NCBI RefSeq assembly: GCF_030272615.1
Contig: NC_081414.1
Location: forward strand, 908,493,009-908,557,008
Reading direction: 5' to 3'
Length of the DNA: 64,000 nucleotides
DNA from: Cryptomeria japonica
Taxonomy: Eukaryota > Streptophyta > Pinopsida > Cupressales > Cupressaceae
Below are positions 1 to 11,422 of the stretch, piece by piece. The notes under the pieces are model-generated. The model was not told the origin of the DNA. It saw only the letters and a program-made list of their open reading frames with translations, and did no database searches. The stretch's first letter is position 1; each line of letters begins with the position of its first letter. Made by a program: the position numbers and the translations under genes.

Positions 1-1
1 A

Positions 2-3000
2 CTGACTCAAATCGCACATAATTATGATCTAGTCACAAGAAGCATTAGAGACATAAATGGGAAAGCCCTTATTGAAATCAATAATGAAGAGTTTAGAAGT
101 GCTTTTGGGCTCAATGAGTTTACCAATTTTTTGGAACCCATTAACTTCAAATCATTAGCTCAAGTATACGGTGCACAAGGGAACCACCTTAGGAGTGGGC
201 CTCTTAAGGAATTTTTTGTGAAGATAGGTGGGTTGACAGTTGTAGGACCCAACACTGAGGAGCCCTTCTCATTGAATCTGTTCACCCTCAGGGCTAAGGG
301 AATGTATTGGTCACTCTGCCAGATTTTGGGAGAAGATACTGAGGCAAATATGCCCAATCACTACTTGCTAATGATTGCTCAGATTCTGAATCCTTCCCTT
401 GTAGTAACATTTGATTATGTTTCTTACATTACTGGTGCTATCCATGGAGGATTAATAGGAATAAAAAATGGGAAGGTGGAAAGGCCTTTCGGATGGTATT
501 CACTCCTTATGCATCTATTTTTGTTCAAAGGTGGTGACTACGTTGCAAGTGGACTGGACCTCATAAAAGAGAAAGAGGGAGAAAAGATGCTAGTGCAACT
601 ATGGAGCACTATGTTGTCATGGGATAGAGAGGATGCCAGTTTCTTAAAATTTGATAAATATTTTGCATCAAAGATTAGGACTCTCCTCTGCTCAGAAAAC
701 TCAAGAATCCCCAAGGTTCTTTTGGAATTTGCTATACCAAAAGAATTTGCAGAGAGTATAAAGATTGTTCATAATTGGGGTGATATTTACCTATACCCAG
801 TCTCAACAATTTTCAAAGTTTTTGGTTTCAAAGGTACCCCATTCTTGTTGCACTATTAGGTCCCTCTCAAAGTGGGAATTACAGAAGTCCTCAGACAAAT
901 TGGTAGTGTACAAGAGGTAGAGCTCACAGGTAGGGGTAAAGGGACTATTTTCGCTACGATTACCGTAGCCCATCAATTTATAATAACCAAGGGAGGTTGG
1001 AATTATTTTAAAGACTTTCTCAAACCTTATCATTTGTCAACTGCAATAGCTAGGTGTGTGGATCCAGAAGATTTATTCAATGGCATGTTTAGAAAGAGAG
1101 CAGTGTGCAGAGGTAAGCCCCATCAATTTCAGTTTTCGGAAGACCTCATTAGAAATGAGTTTGATCTAGATGAGAACGAGCTAAGGAAGGCAAGAATGAT
1201 TCTAAGTAGGTCTACCTCCACCAAAGCAATCCCTCCTGGTGAGTATACACTGCATAAGAAATCTAGTTATAGTGTGCTGATACCTACAACAGGGGAGCCC
1301 TCCACCTCCAAAGGAAAAAGGAAGATACAAGATGTTATTGACAAGAGAGCCCTAAGAAGTAGAGAGTAGGAAAATAAGTACAATCAGATACACCCTTGTA
1401 CTCTCCATCCCAATCCCGTATCCACATAGGAGATGAACAGGCAGCAACTGAACAACTAATACAGTTAGGCAATCTAGGAGAAATTGCCTATACATATGAT
1501 GAAATAGAAGAGGGGATGCCAGAAGAGCCCCTTGCTGCTGAAATGAGCATCACTACCAATGAACTTAAGGGCTAGGAGTGGGATCCAGAGATCAACCAGG
1601 CCAGTGATGACTTCTTGGCTAATAACAATTTTGTTACCTCAGGAGCATTTATGCAGTTTGTATGGAAACAAAATATAGACAAATACAATGCAAGATGTGA
1701 GAAGAGAAAAGGTGAGCAGTTTCACAAAGATCCAACTCTAGTGGAGGAGCAAATAAAACAAGAAATGATGGAAGAATTTAAGACCATCACTCCTGAGCAA
1801 GGAAGAGATATGGTGGCACAAGCTGGAGTGCTTATTCTCCCTGAGTGGGACATAGCAGATGCCCTAGTTTTGGAGGCAGTGAGGAAGGAAACCAAGTCCA
1901 TGGAGGGAATTACTTTCAGCAAAGATAATGTTGCACTCTTCATGTGTTCTCTCAAGAGAGATGAAAATAAGAGAAGCAAAGATACCCCAAGGTCAAGTTA
2001 CCTTGGTGGAATGATAGTGAAGAGAGTGCAGAACAGAGGGGTGGTAGAAGCTACTAGCACTCTACTAGAGACTACTAAATTTTGTGTTGCAGTAGCAGAG
2101 AACGAAGCCGAGGAAAAAGAAGACCTCCAAGTCAAGTTGGAGACAATTTTGAAGGCCTATAACAGTGCTAAGGAAGAGGTAAAAGGTAAGGACAACATCA
2201 TTGGTAAGTTGCAGAGCCAGTTGACAGGACAGTACCATCAAGGTGAGTCTTCAACACTGATGATTTCCTCCTCTCCTGCAAGACCTCCACCTAGCATCCC
2301 CATCATTGAGTTCCCACCATCTCCAACACCTTCTAGCTCCCAAATTATTGAGATTACTCCTCAAGAGCTAGACAATTTGAAATAGGCTCAGGCCTTGTAT
2401 GCCAAGAAATATGAAGAAAGAGTAAGAGCTACTATTTCAAGTTTTGCAGATACAATGAGTGCTTCACTGTTACATAATAATATAAGCAATATTTTGGATA
2501 TGTGGAATGAGCTCAATGGAGATAAGGCCATTTTGACACCTATTTTTGACAAGTGGAGGCCTAGAGAGCAAGACTTGGAGCTTATTTGTGCATCTTATGA
2601 TGAAGCAGGGGCCAATCCTATCATCAAATCCACTTATGATACCACCAAAGACCTAGTAAAATTAGCAGAAGGGGTGGATAATGCTAATAGAAAAATAAAC
2701 TTGTACAAAAAGGAGTATGCTGAGCAAGTTTTTGAGTTGCTCCCAGGAGTTTTTGTTAGCCCAGATCAACTAAAGGACAAACAGGTGTGGCTCAAATAAT
2801 TAGAGGCCAAACTGACAGCCAGAATTAAAGGAATTATTGATTTAGATGATGCTTCCTTCTTTGTTGTGACAATTCAGGAGATAGAGAAAATCAAATCTCA
2901 TTATGGTTTTCTCAATTCAGAAGTCAACAAGATGAGAAATTCTTGGAAAAGGTTGACCAAGGCTAAGAGAAAAATGATTAATTTCACATGGCCAACTGAT

Positions 3001-3135
3001 GATGTGTACAATGAATGGACAAGAAAATATGCCATCCAGGATGTAGAGCAGTTAGAGGGCACTCCTGAACAGTTAGAAGAGGTTGCAACCGGACAACAAT
3101 TAGAAGAAGCTGCAGAGGTCGAAAAGGACTTGTAA
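2..3135 (+). pseudogene. ORF of unknown function carried in element B repeat (copy 1, broken)
   Basis: I do not recognise the family. The reading frame runs from the window edge to about 1369 (stop at 857-859), then in another frame to 3135 (stops at 2383 and 2797). The N-terminal part is a mixed alpha/beta sequence with motifs IRDINGKALIEINNEEFRS and YFASKIRTLL. The middle holds a Pro/Ser-rich stretch (about 2270-2345), and the C-terminal part is lysine/glutamate-rich, probably coiled-coil. TAG 857 and TAG 2383 are CAG in copy 2. A deletion of about 180 bp and a 4-bp deletion near 1340 also break it. The extent of protein-level conservation between copies indicates it was once coding. No catalytic motif is visible; a structural or env-position accessory role is only a guess. 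Confidence 0.65.
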
Positions 3136-4074
3136 CTATTTTTGTAAAAGGCTTTGTAACTTATTTTGGAAAAGAAATGATTGTAACCAATTCTCCTAGG
3201 AAAGTCTGAAGCTATGTGCATACATATTGTTATAAATGGATACTAGGACTAAGAGTAGAGGGATCGCAAAGAATTGTAAGAAAACGTTGCAGAAATTTAT
3301 ATCTGAGCTTTTCTAAGTTTAATGAAGAATATTCAAGAGTTTTTGTAATACTTTCTTGAATAATATATCAATATATAGACCATCGGTTTTGAGTAAAACT
3401 TTGTGTCATCTTCAAATGTACTTGCAATTGTTTACTATTTCATTCTGAATCATCTAGGGTTATTTTGTTTGAATGGGGTTGTAAGGCAATTTTCAGTAGA
3501 TGTGTTTGCTAGCTTTTCTCTATAGGAGGGAAATTAAATATGCGAGGATCACTTCTACCAGTAAATTCTCTATAGGATACTTTGAATCTTGATGATCATG
3601 GTTTAATTTGGCATGCATAAATTCTTATGTGTGTCAGGCATATATAAGGGTTGACAGAAGCTGAGCCAATGGGATGTGTGAAGATGTTTTCTTTGGGGAA
3701 TATTGTTTGAATTTAGATGACTCTATGACCTTGGATAAGGCACTGGTATAGATCGAAGTTGTCTATTACATGTTTTGTAGGTCAAAATACTGAATATGAG
3801 TATAATTTTCATTCCTTTGTTTCGGTTATTTTCAAGGTGATTAGATCCACTGGTTTTCTGGACTGGTTTATTGTGGATTTATTTTTTGAAAGTGTGAATT
3901 TAGTTCACAAAGGTATACCTGCCTAGACTCTGAGTAGGTCCGAAGTGTAGAGGGTTAAATCAAACCTTGTCATATTTTGTCCAAAGAGTTTCCTTCCCTT
4001 TGACATCTTTCCTGCATAGAGTTTAATCATTTTATTATAAGGATGTTGAAGTGAATCAGATTTTGAAGACAACA
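3136..4074 (+). promoter_or_regulatory. Non-coding end of element B repeat with TATA-like box
   Basis: No ORF is supported. TATAAAT at 3231-3237 (TATAAAT at 30303-30309 in copy 2) is a plausible retroelement promoter, placing R-U5 in the following roughly 830 bp. The segment ends with CA at 4074. Copy 2 preserves the whole segment at 30208-31146 with scattered transitions. Confidence 0.5.
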
Positions 4075-4078
4075 AAAG

Positions 4079-4096
4079 TGGTGACTCTGTTGGGGA
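4079..4096 (+). other. Element B primer-binding site
   Basis: TGGTGACTCTGTTGGGGA starts 4 nt after the LTR end. It resembles the Tat-type site TGGCGACTCTGCTGGGGA, from which it differs by two C-to-T changes. It fixes element orientation as plus and the LTR end at 4074. Confidence 0.7.
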
Positions 4097-4562
4097 GAGT
4101 CACATTAAGGATCCAGATGCATATTTGTGCTTAAGTTGTGAAGAAAATCATTGTGTTTGTGGAATTCCTGCGTATTATTCTAAACTTTGTTTTCATAATT
4201 CCCATACTCTTGTGGGTGGCAACTCTATCTTATTGGAACCAGTCCTTGTGAATTATAAATCATTCTAAAAGGAAAACAAGCATAATGCAAGGAGGAAAAA
4301 ACATTAGATCATTCATGAAGAAGAATCCTCATGAAACTTTGCAGGAAGGTTTACCAGAGTAGTCACGAAGGGGCCAGAAGAGATCAGTGTTACACGAACC
4401 ATCAAATGCCGCTTGGGTATAGAAGAATAATAATACTGGTAAGATGCCTGATCGACCTGTTTATGCAAAGTCTAATTCTTCTTCTAGGGAAGGTTTCCAT
4501 TCTGGATTGTTTTGAAATATTGATAATGCACATGTTTTAAATCAAGATTTATCCATGTTAGT
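4097..4562 (+). other. Element B leader and start of gag, split by element A
   Basis: This is leader sequence followed by weak coding potential (KMPDRPVYAKSNSS-like reading near 4440-4480). It ends at TTAGT (4558-4562), which is repeated at 17721-17725 on the other side of element A, so the reading resumes at 17726. No start codon can be assigned with confidence. Confidence 0.5.
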
Positions 4563-6102
4563 TGTAGCTAGGAATTTGGAAATCATCAAAGCAAATCAAT
4601 ATTAAGCTAGCTCAATCACGAAAACTCAATGATAACAATCCTAAAAACACTCAATAAAGAGATGAAAACAAGACATTCAATATGAAATCTAAGGAAACCA
4701 AATGCAGATGTCTCCTTCATGTGGCTCCATTGTCCTTCTTTCTCCTTCAAATTGCTTTGTTTTGTGGATCTCACCTACTAGTGCATAAGCATGATATGAA
4801 AGCAAGTAGACAAGATAGTAGCGCAAGAATACTCGAAGCGTGATTGATTCAGGGATCGATTCAAAAAAGAAATTAGTCGGGATTGAAGAAATTCATCCAA
4901 TTTATAGATAAATTGGAGAGATGACAAGATTAGCATGAATTTGATTCGAATGGCAATTTCAAATCAAAAATGACAAATATGACAAATTATGACAAACTTG
5001 CACTTTCTATGCAAGATTGATTGATTGATAATTCATGACAAAATTATGACAAATTTCTATGTCAAAATTGATTGATTGTCAATTATGACAAATTATGACA
5101 ACTTGAAATGTCATTCCCATGAAATTAGGAGAAAAATAGGAGAGAATTGAAAATTAGAAATTAGGAAATTAGAAAAATTAGAAAATGAGGAAATTAGGAA
5201 TTAAGTGAATTAATTAACAATTTTTCATCTATTAATTAATTCACAAAGAGGGAGGAATTAGTTAGCCAATTAAATAAACATTTAATTGTGACAAGAAGAC
5301 TTAGGATAAATAAATTATTTAACCTAGAGGGAGAAATGACAAACAAGGTTAAATGAATAAATCATGAAACCCTAGAAGATGAATTAGAAAATGCAAGAAT
5401 GACAATTAGGTCTTGACAAAAGATAATTGATATCGATTCAATTTGATCATGATTCTAACTGACAAAGGACCAATGCTGACAAATGATTTGATTGATAAAA
5501 TGCACCAATTGACGAGGAACGGTGACTAATTGATCCAAATTGACATGATTGAGAAAGACGACGATTGATGACAAATCGATCGCAAAATGACAAAATTGAC
5601 AAGAGGACAAGGATTGATGACAAAATAGATTGCAAAATGACAAGATTGAAAATGTCAACGATCAATGACAAATCGATCACAAGACGACAAGATTGATGAC
5701 AAATTGATCAAAGGACAATGATCGATGACAAATTGATCGCAAGATAATAAGATTGAAAATGACAACGATCGATGACAAATCGATCGCATGATGAAAAGAT
5801 TGATAAGAGGACAAAACCCTAATTAGGATTGATGATGTCCAAAATGATGACAAATGAGCATGCACATTGATGCGACAGGATAAGATCAACTAAAATCATG
5901 ACTGAAGATTATTGCCGACAAGACCAAATTTGAGAGCGAGATAAATGAAGAATGCAGAAGAAGGACTCGATGCTCGCAATTGATAAAGACCAAGTGTGAA
6001 TTATAGAAGAAATGTTAATGCAATGCAAAAACCCTAAAATAAGGCAATGCGCAAATGTTAAAGTATGACTCCGCAAGCGTTGACCATTTTTAGGTGTCTA
6101 CA
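4563..6102 (-). repeat. Element A 3' LTR
   Basis: It matches 16174-17720 over its whole length with a few percent differences. It contains a TATA-like TATAAATT on the minus strand (4899-4906), AT-rich gaaattagaaa repeats (5150-5200) and a tandem array rich in CGATCGATGACAAATCGATCG-type palindromes. The terminal dinucleotides are TG and CA. Confidence 0.9.
5540..5825. repeat. Tandem array in element A LTR (gatgacaaatcgatcg units)
   Basis: Irregular repeats of about 45-60 bp are built from GATGACAAATCGATCGCA and ATGACAAGATTGA. The CGATCG cores are self-complementary. The same array is at 17160-17440 in the other LTR. Confidence 0.75.
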
Positions 6103-6117
6103 TTTTGCCCCTCTTTG
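6103..6117 (-). other. Element A polypurine tract
   Basis: On the minus strand this reads CAAAGAGGGGCAAAA immediately before the 3' LTR start, the expected position for plus-strand DNA priming. Confidence 0.75.
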
Positions 6118-6671
6118 AGACAATGCAATTTTAAGCGTTGTTTCAAAGAACAATAATGAAAATGCCCCAGATGCTGACAATGACATATGAAAATGCCCTA
6201 GACAATAACAATGACATATGCATGCCCCCTCGAGGAATTGGCCGGAAACATGTAGAAAAGAGGCCAATTGATCAATAATAATGATAGAATATGATAGGAT
6301 TGAACGGACTGACAATTGGAGATCGGATACACGAATGACAAGAAATTGAAGGTGCAAAAGACCGCGACCAGCATGAGATGGAGAGAGTGCACGTCCATCT
6401 ATGCACTGACAAAGATCTATAAATGAGACAAAGAGAGTGAAAATTGCTCATTTGCACTAGCCAAGGAGGAGAATTTGTTGCACTAGAAAAGGACACTTGC
6501 AGAGAGATGGTGAACATTCCAATGGCAGATCACCTTGGGAATGTGTACATACCTATAGACAACCGGCGACGTGGGAGCAGCCGTATGTGTCTCAAAAACC
6601 CATATTGTCAACTTTATGAATTTTGATCGCTTGCAGGACATTGCGGGGCCCACAGGGGATGTAGAAACTGA

Positions 6672-6760
6672 CTTCTGCGCCTGTGTGAGCGCATCCTACA
6701 TTTGTGTAGTGTATTTTGCACTTGTGTAGGGTACATAGGCGTAGGTTGTGCTACACATGT
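6672..6760 (+). repeat. Short GC-rich repeats upstream of the antisense gene of element A
   Basis: CTTCTGCGCCTGTGTGAG (6672-6689) is followed by degenerate ttgtgtag/tgcacttgtgtag units. The inverse sequence, 17 of 18 identical, lies at 16044-16061 in the leader next to the PBS. Confidence 0.6.
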
Positions 6761-6933
6761 GTGGGACTTATCACACAAGCCCATTTGTGCATTGGGAACC
6801 CTAATTTGGCCAAAAATAGCATGCGAAAGATCCGAATAGGGGGGATAAGAATAGGATAGGTCAAAATAGATGAGAAACACCCTGATTTGGACATGAAACA
6901 AGGAAATGCAGCCCGTAGGAGCAAACCCTAAAA

Positions 6934-8795
6934 TTGACAAAATGTGCCCCAATTGTGATGCAGAGTCGACAGTGTCCATTGATCACACGGGAGAACCGAC
7001 CTGACTGCTTCATGTTACGACATAGACTCAGGAGCATGGACAGAGATACATTAGTAGGACTTGGGATATACTATATCACATTCATGCTTGAGATTAGGGA
7101 AAACACAGGACTGCTTACCACATTGGCAAAGTGATGGCATTCAGAGACCTCCTCATTCCATCTGGCGACTGGAGAGGCGACTATGACACTAGAGGATGTA
7201 TGGTGTATACCCGCATTCCAATTCATGGAGAGATGATAGAGTATGACCCAGTGACAGGGAGAGATGCGTTGTGCATATTATTTGAGTGCGATGCAGATGA
7301 TCTAGATATCGTAGAGAGGGAGATTTGCTGGGAGACCATGGCATCAGAGTACGATCGATGATATGTGGTGATAGCCGTGGTTATAGCATGCTTACTAGCA
7401 GGAGATAGATGAGGACATGGATTCCCTATTGGATGGGGAAGAGTGCTAGAGCGGATGGCGACAGAGGGGATGGTGTATGCATGGGGACCATGTCTACTGG
7501 CTATGCTATATTTTTAGCTGCATCAGATAGCATATCAGAGAGTTTAGACTTTGAGTTGTGGAGTCACATTGCTACAGGTATGGGCATTTGAGCACATAGC
7601 CATATGTCGCCCGATTGCAAAGAGATAGGTAGTACCACACTGACCATATGTGTATAGTTATGGGGGATCACTAAGAGAAGGTCCTTTCAGATACATATTG
7701 TATTGGCAGCACGAGCTAGACAAACTGAGAGAGTTCACATGGAGGCCATATCTTGATTGCCCTGGATGGTCAGATGATAGTGATGAGCTACCGTATTGCA
7801 GATAGGAGAGATACCTAATTGGGCGACCAGTGAATCACTAGAGAGTGATTGAGATGTACCTAGTAGAGAGAGTTAGACGATAGTTTGGAGAGAGGCAGGA
7901 TGTACCTAGAAGGACTGCACACTTTGCCCGATCTCACAGAGAGACAAGTCAGTGGGGGAGTATGATTCAGCCACGCATAGCATATGCTGACTTCACACAG
8001 CTACAGTAGAGACAATGGGATTGGATATCAGATGTGGTTGACGCTGGGATGACAGAGGAGTATGAGAGATGGTTTGCACGATGACGGCCAGTGCCATTGA
8101 CAGATCCTGATATTCCAGTACCGAGGAGACAGGAGGACTTCCCACTCGCTGGAGAGGAGGAGGGAGATGATGAGGATAGAGATGAGGATGAGGGTGGTGA
8201 TGAGGATGAGGGGGATGATGAGGATGGAGATGACGAGGGGGATGACAATTATGAGCCAGATTCAGCCGATCAGGAGTAATTGTAGGATATACCCATAGAG
8301 CCGGAGACAGCTAGCATAGAGGAGATGGAGATGTGTAGGGCTACCATAGTGAGTCAGCATGATCACATTGCGACATTAGAGAGACAGAATGCCATCTTGA
8401 GGATAGAGCAGGATCAGTTCAGAGTGGAGATAGCCAGACTTATAGTGGCTCGAGATATAGCAATAGCGCAGGCACAGCGAGATGAACAGAGAGTCACCGA
8501 GTATATTGGGTTGATTAGGGATGCCAGTGCACGGGAGATGGCATAGATGTTGGTAGAGACCAAAGAGGAGATATGCCATTGGAGGACATTATATGAGAGT
8601 GCAGTTCCACTAGAGCAGAGAGCAGCATCACATCGGGCACGATCGAGGATAGAGAGCAGGGCACGCTCTCGGAGGTCAGTGAGCAGCATGGGGGTGAGTG
8701 GACGTATGAGACCACCACAACTAGGACCTGGGATAGGAGGGACATCATCCTTGAGACATGGTAGGGATGAGGAGGAGAGAGGGAGCACCCAGTGA
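6934..8795 (+). pseudogene. Plant mobile domain (PMD) protein, antisense gene in element A, decayed
   Basis: PMD proteins occur in MAIN/MAIL-type plant genes and in transposable elements; their biochemical role is not settled. Visible PMD motifs are a GLLTTLA / WHSETSSFHL junction near 7120-7160, then FHLATGEATMTLEDVW, then (after a frameshift near 7205) IPIHGEMIEYDP, then IGWGRVLERMATEGMVYAWG (7428-7487). A strongly acidic Asp/Glu/Gly tract follows at 8151-8276, and an Arg/Glu-rich, probably coiled-coil tail at 8325-8795. Several stops (for example TGA at 7132) and at least one frameshift break it. It reads against the retroelement, between the main ORF and the 3' LTR, where extra antisense ORFs are known in Tat-lineage elements. 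The start is uncertain: an upstream reading at 6444-6626 may be part of its leader. Confidence 0.7.
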
Positions 8796-9934
8796 CAGAG
8801 GCACGTGCTCCTTATGACAAACAGTGGACATTATGTAGTTTGATATTATATAGTCAGCCTGTGGGCCATACTTAGGACAGACATTCCAATTTTGTACTCT
8901 GATATTATTTTGACATATGATATGATATGCATTGATATGATATGCATTGATATGATGGGATGCAATGTGTTGTGACTTATGTTATTTTCCATGTATGGAT
9001 GACTTATGCACTGTTTATTGTGGAACATGTATGGATACATTTTGATGTGTTTTTGATGCATTTATAATATGAAATGGATAAAATGCTTGATGTGATGCTT
9101 GATGTAATGCAAATGTACTAACCAAATGGATGCAGGATGCAGCTTATGTTTTTGGAGATCAGATCACTAGACCGGACTGATTGCCCAAACTGACGGAAGA
9201 AATGAGATAGAGGACAGTTAGAGATGAAGAAAAACTTGCTTTCACTAATGCACTTTGTAGGTGAGAACCTTTATTTTAATGTAGCAAAATGGATGCGTAG
9301 CATCATGTCATTGAAGGCCAGAGCTGAAATGCAATCCTTTTTGCAAAAGACAGACATGCAGATAAACAACAATCACAACAAAAAAAGAAAGGGACCATGA
9401 ACCATCCCGGTCACTCTAAATCACTCAGTGACATCATCGAGCAACATAGGAACATGATCGAAGATAAATCAATAAATGATAAGACTCTCTAATTCCAACA
9501 AGTCAAACAAACATCTTGATCTTCATTGTCAAAAGTTGAAAGTGTTGATAGGACGATCATGTTGTCTGGTTTCCGGGAATGCGGTACCTCGTCTAAGACA
9601 AGACACAGTCTGGTTTCGAGTATACCACACCCTGTATAACATCCATGATAGTGTGCCAAGGATGAGTGATATTGATGTTGAGTGATTGATATGACAATTG
9701 TGATCAGTTTGAATGTCTGGTTTGATTGAAAAGTTCATCTGTTAATGCGTGATTTTCAGTAAAGTGTAGTGTTGGATTACGTGTCATTGGAGGATGCTCA
9801 GTGATTTTTCTTATGCATAAAAAGGATATTTTTTTTTTGCTTTTCGAATTTTTACAATTTTTTTGTGTTCATTTTTTTTTTTTTTTTTTTTTGCTTTTGA
9901 AGTTTTTACAATTTTTTTGTGTTCATTTTTTTTT
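8796..9934. other. Non-coding spacer in element A
   Basis: No supported gene. It holds short repeats of tgatatgatatgcat (8920-8955) and aatgcttgatg (9080-9110), then turns T-rich near 9830, grading into the tandem array that follows. Confidence 0.6.
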
Positions 9935-10310
9935 TCAGGACTTTATTTGACTTTTTAGGGATTTTTTCAGGACATTTTTCAATTTTTTTGGATTATTTCA
10001 AGACATTTTTCAATTTTTTTGGATTATTTCAGGACATTTTTCAATTTTTTTGGATTATTTCAGGACATTTTTCAATATTTTTGGATTATTTTAGGACATT
10101 TTTCAATTTTTTTGTTTTTATTTCAGGACATTTTCAATTTTTTTTGTTTTTATTTCAGGACATTTTCAATTTTTTTGTTTTTATTTTAGGACATTTTTCA
10201 ATTTTTTTGTTTTTATTTTAGGACATTTTTCAATTTTTTTGTTTTATTTCAAGACATTTTTCAATTTTTTTGTTTTTATTTCAGGACATTTTTCAATTTT
10301 TTATGATTTT
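9935..10310. repeat. T-rich minisatellite in element A
   Basis: About a dozen tandem units of roughly 30-32 bp each contain CAGGACATTTTTCAATTTTT followed by a GGATTATTT or GTTTTTATTT spacer. They drift gradually from the GGATTATTT form (left) to the GTTTTTATTT form (right), suggesting stepwise expansion. Apparent open frames across it (Phe-rich) are repeat artefacts. Confidence 0.85.
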
Positions 10311-11422
10311 GCCCCCAGTGTCTAGCAAGGCAAGGAATATGACAGGTGAATAAATAGGCTTTCTGAAATGTTGGTGGATAGAGGGAAGACAAAGGCCTTT
10401 TATTATGGAGACAACGCAGATGCAATTTTCAAGGGCTATTGCATGATGGGACAAGAGACTGGATATGACAATGTAAAGCAGGAACATGGCATGAGGGACA
10501 TGTCAAGAGGTTTTTGAAACCATATTTAAATTTTGCATCCTTATGTTAGATCAAGATCAAGGAATGAAAAAGAGTGTATGGATAGTGATAAGATATGGAT
10601 AGGATAAGCAAGACCAAGAATGGATAAGGGACATGGACTGAAAGTCGAGATTGGCTAAGGGATAGTGGCAGAAAGTTGCAATAAGCTAGGGAATATGGAT
10701 GAAAGGTTATAATAAGCAAATGGATAAAGACCAAAAGCTATGATAGACTAAAAGCTGCAAACAAGATGCATGATGCTCATGATGATCCTCAGCCTTGTCA
10801 AGATCAAATGTGGAAAGGGAAACTGGACATGAGGGATGATAGGACATGAAGGAGTATGACATGGTATGATAGGATAATGAAGGGCAATAGGATATGAAGG
10901 AGTATGACATGGGTTCGATAGGATAATGGAACAATGAAGGACAAAAGGATATGATAGGATAAAACTTTCCCCCAAGTGTGGTGTGCAAGAAGTTCATAAA
11001 TTACGCATGATGCCTATTTGCCAGGTTTTCATCACGGTACTTGCCCAAGGTGCCTGTTTGCCAGGTTTTCACCAGTGGACGAATTATTTTTTGTGTTATT
11101 TTTTTCTTTTGTCTTTTTTTTTTTGAATTTTTGACTTTTTCAATAGAAGATGGACACATGATAGGGGATGGAAGAAGGACTCAAGTGTCTTTTTTTTTTT
11201 TTTGGATAGTAGCCTTAAAAACAAAAATGGACCATGACCTTTAAAAGTATGCTCAAAGACGTTGGTAGGATAAGGACATGGAAAAAGAGATGAAACTAAG
11301 GCAAGGATTTATGTAAAGGATTGGATCAAAGGGACCGAAGGATGGAAAATATGCACTGGATAATGGATAGGGTATTGGAAGAATTGGGCTTCAGTGGATG
11401 GAAATGCAGGCAAGATCAACAT
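10311..11422. other. Non-coding purine-rich stretch of element A with conserved post-ORF motif
   Basis: Repeated agGATATGAAGGAGTATGACATG units of roughly 55-60 bp occur at about 10840-10965. At 11011-11078 the paired motif TTTGCCAGGTTTTCA...GTACTTGCCCAAGGTGCC appears; a close match lies at 34463-34506, downstream of element D's pol on the same strand. No gene is supported. Confidence 0.6.

Larger units (their letters stand above)
1..4074 (+). repeat. Element B left long terminal repeat (copy 1, truncated by window start)
   Basis: Base 1 aligns with 26893, and the match continues to the shared end GACAACA at 4074, where the two copies diverge at once: PBS on the left, foreign flank on the right. 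It contains a decayed ORF (2-3135), then about 940 bp of non-coding sequence with a TATA-like box at 3231. It lacks about 180 bp present in copy 2 (around 28082-28263), lost between short AAGGAA repeats. Either it is a giant LTR with an ORF in U3, or it is the tail of an upstream element sharing a short LTR. Confidence 0.8.

Noticed and set aside
5447-5889. Minus-strand frames of 67-77 codons in element A LTR (repeated at 17065-17483)
   Set aside because: They are products of the CGATCG-rich tandem array; the similarity between the two sites is just LTR identity.
9919-10221. Open frame rich in Phe/Ile across the T-rich array
   Set aside because: It is the translation of a 31-bp tandem repeat and has no codon structure outside it.
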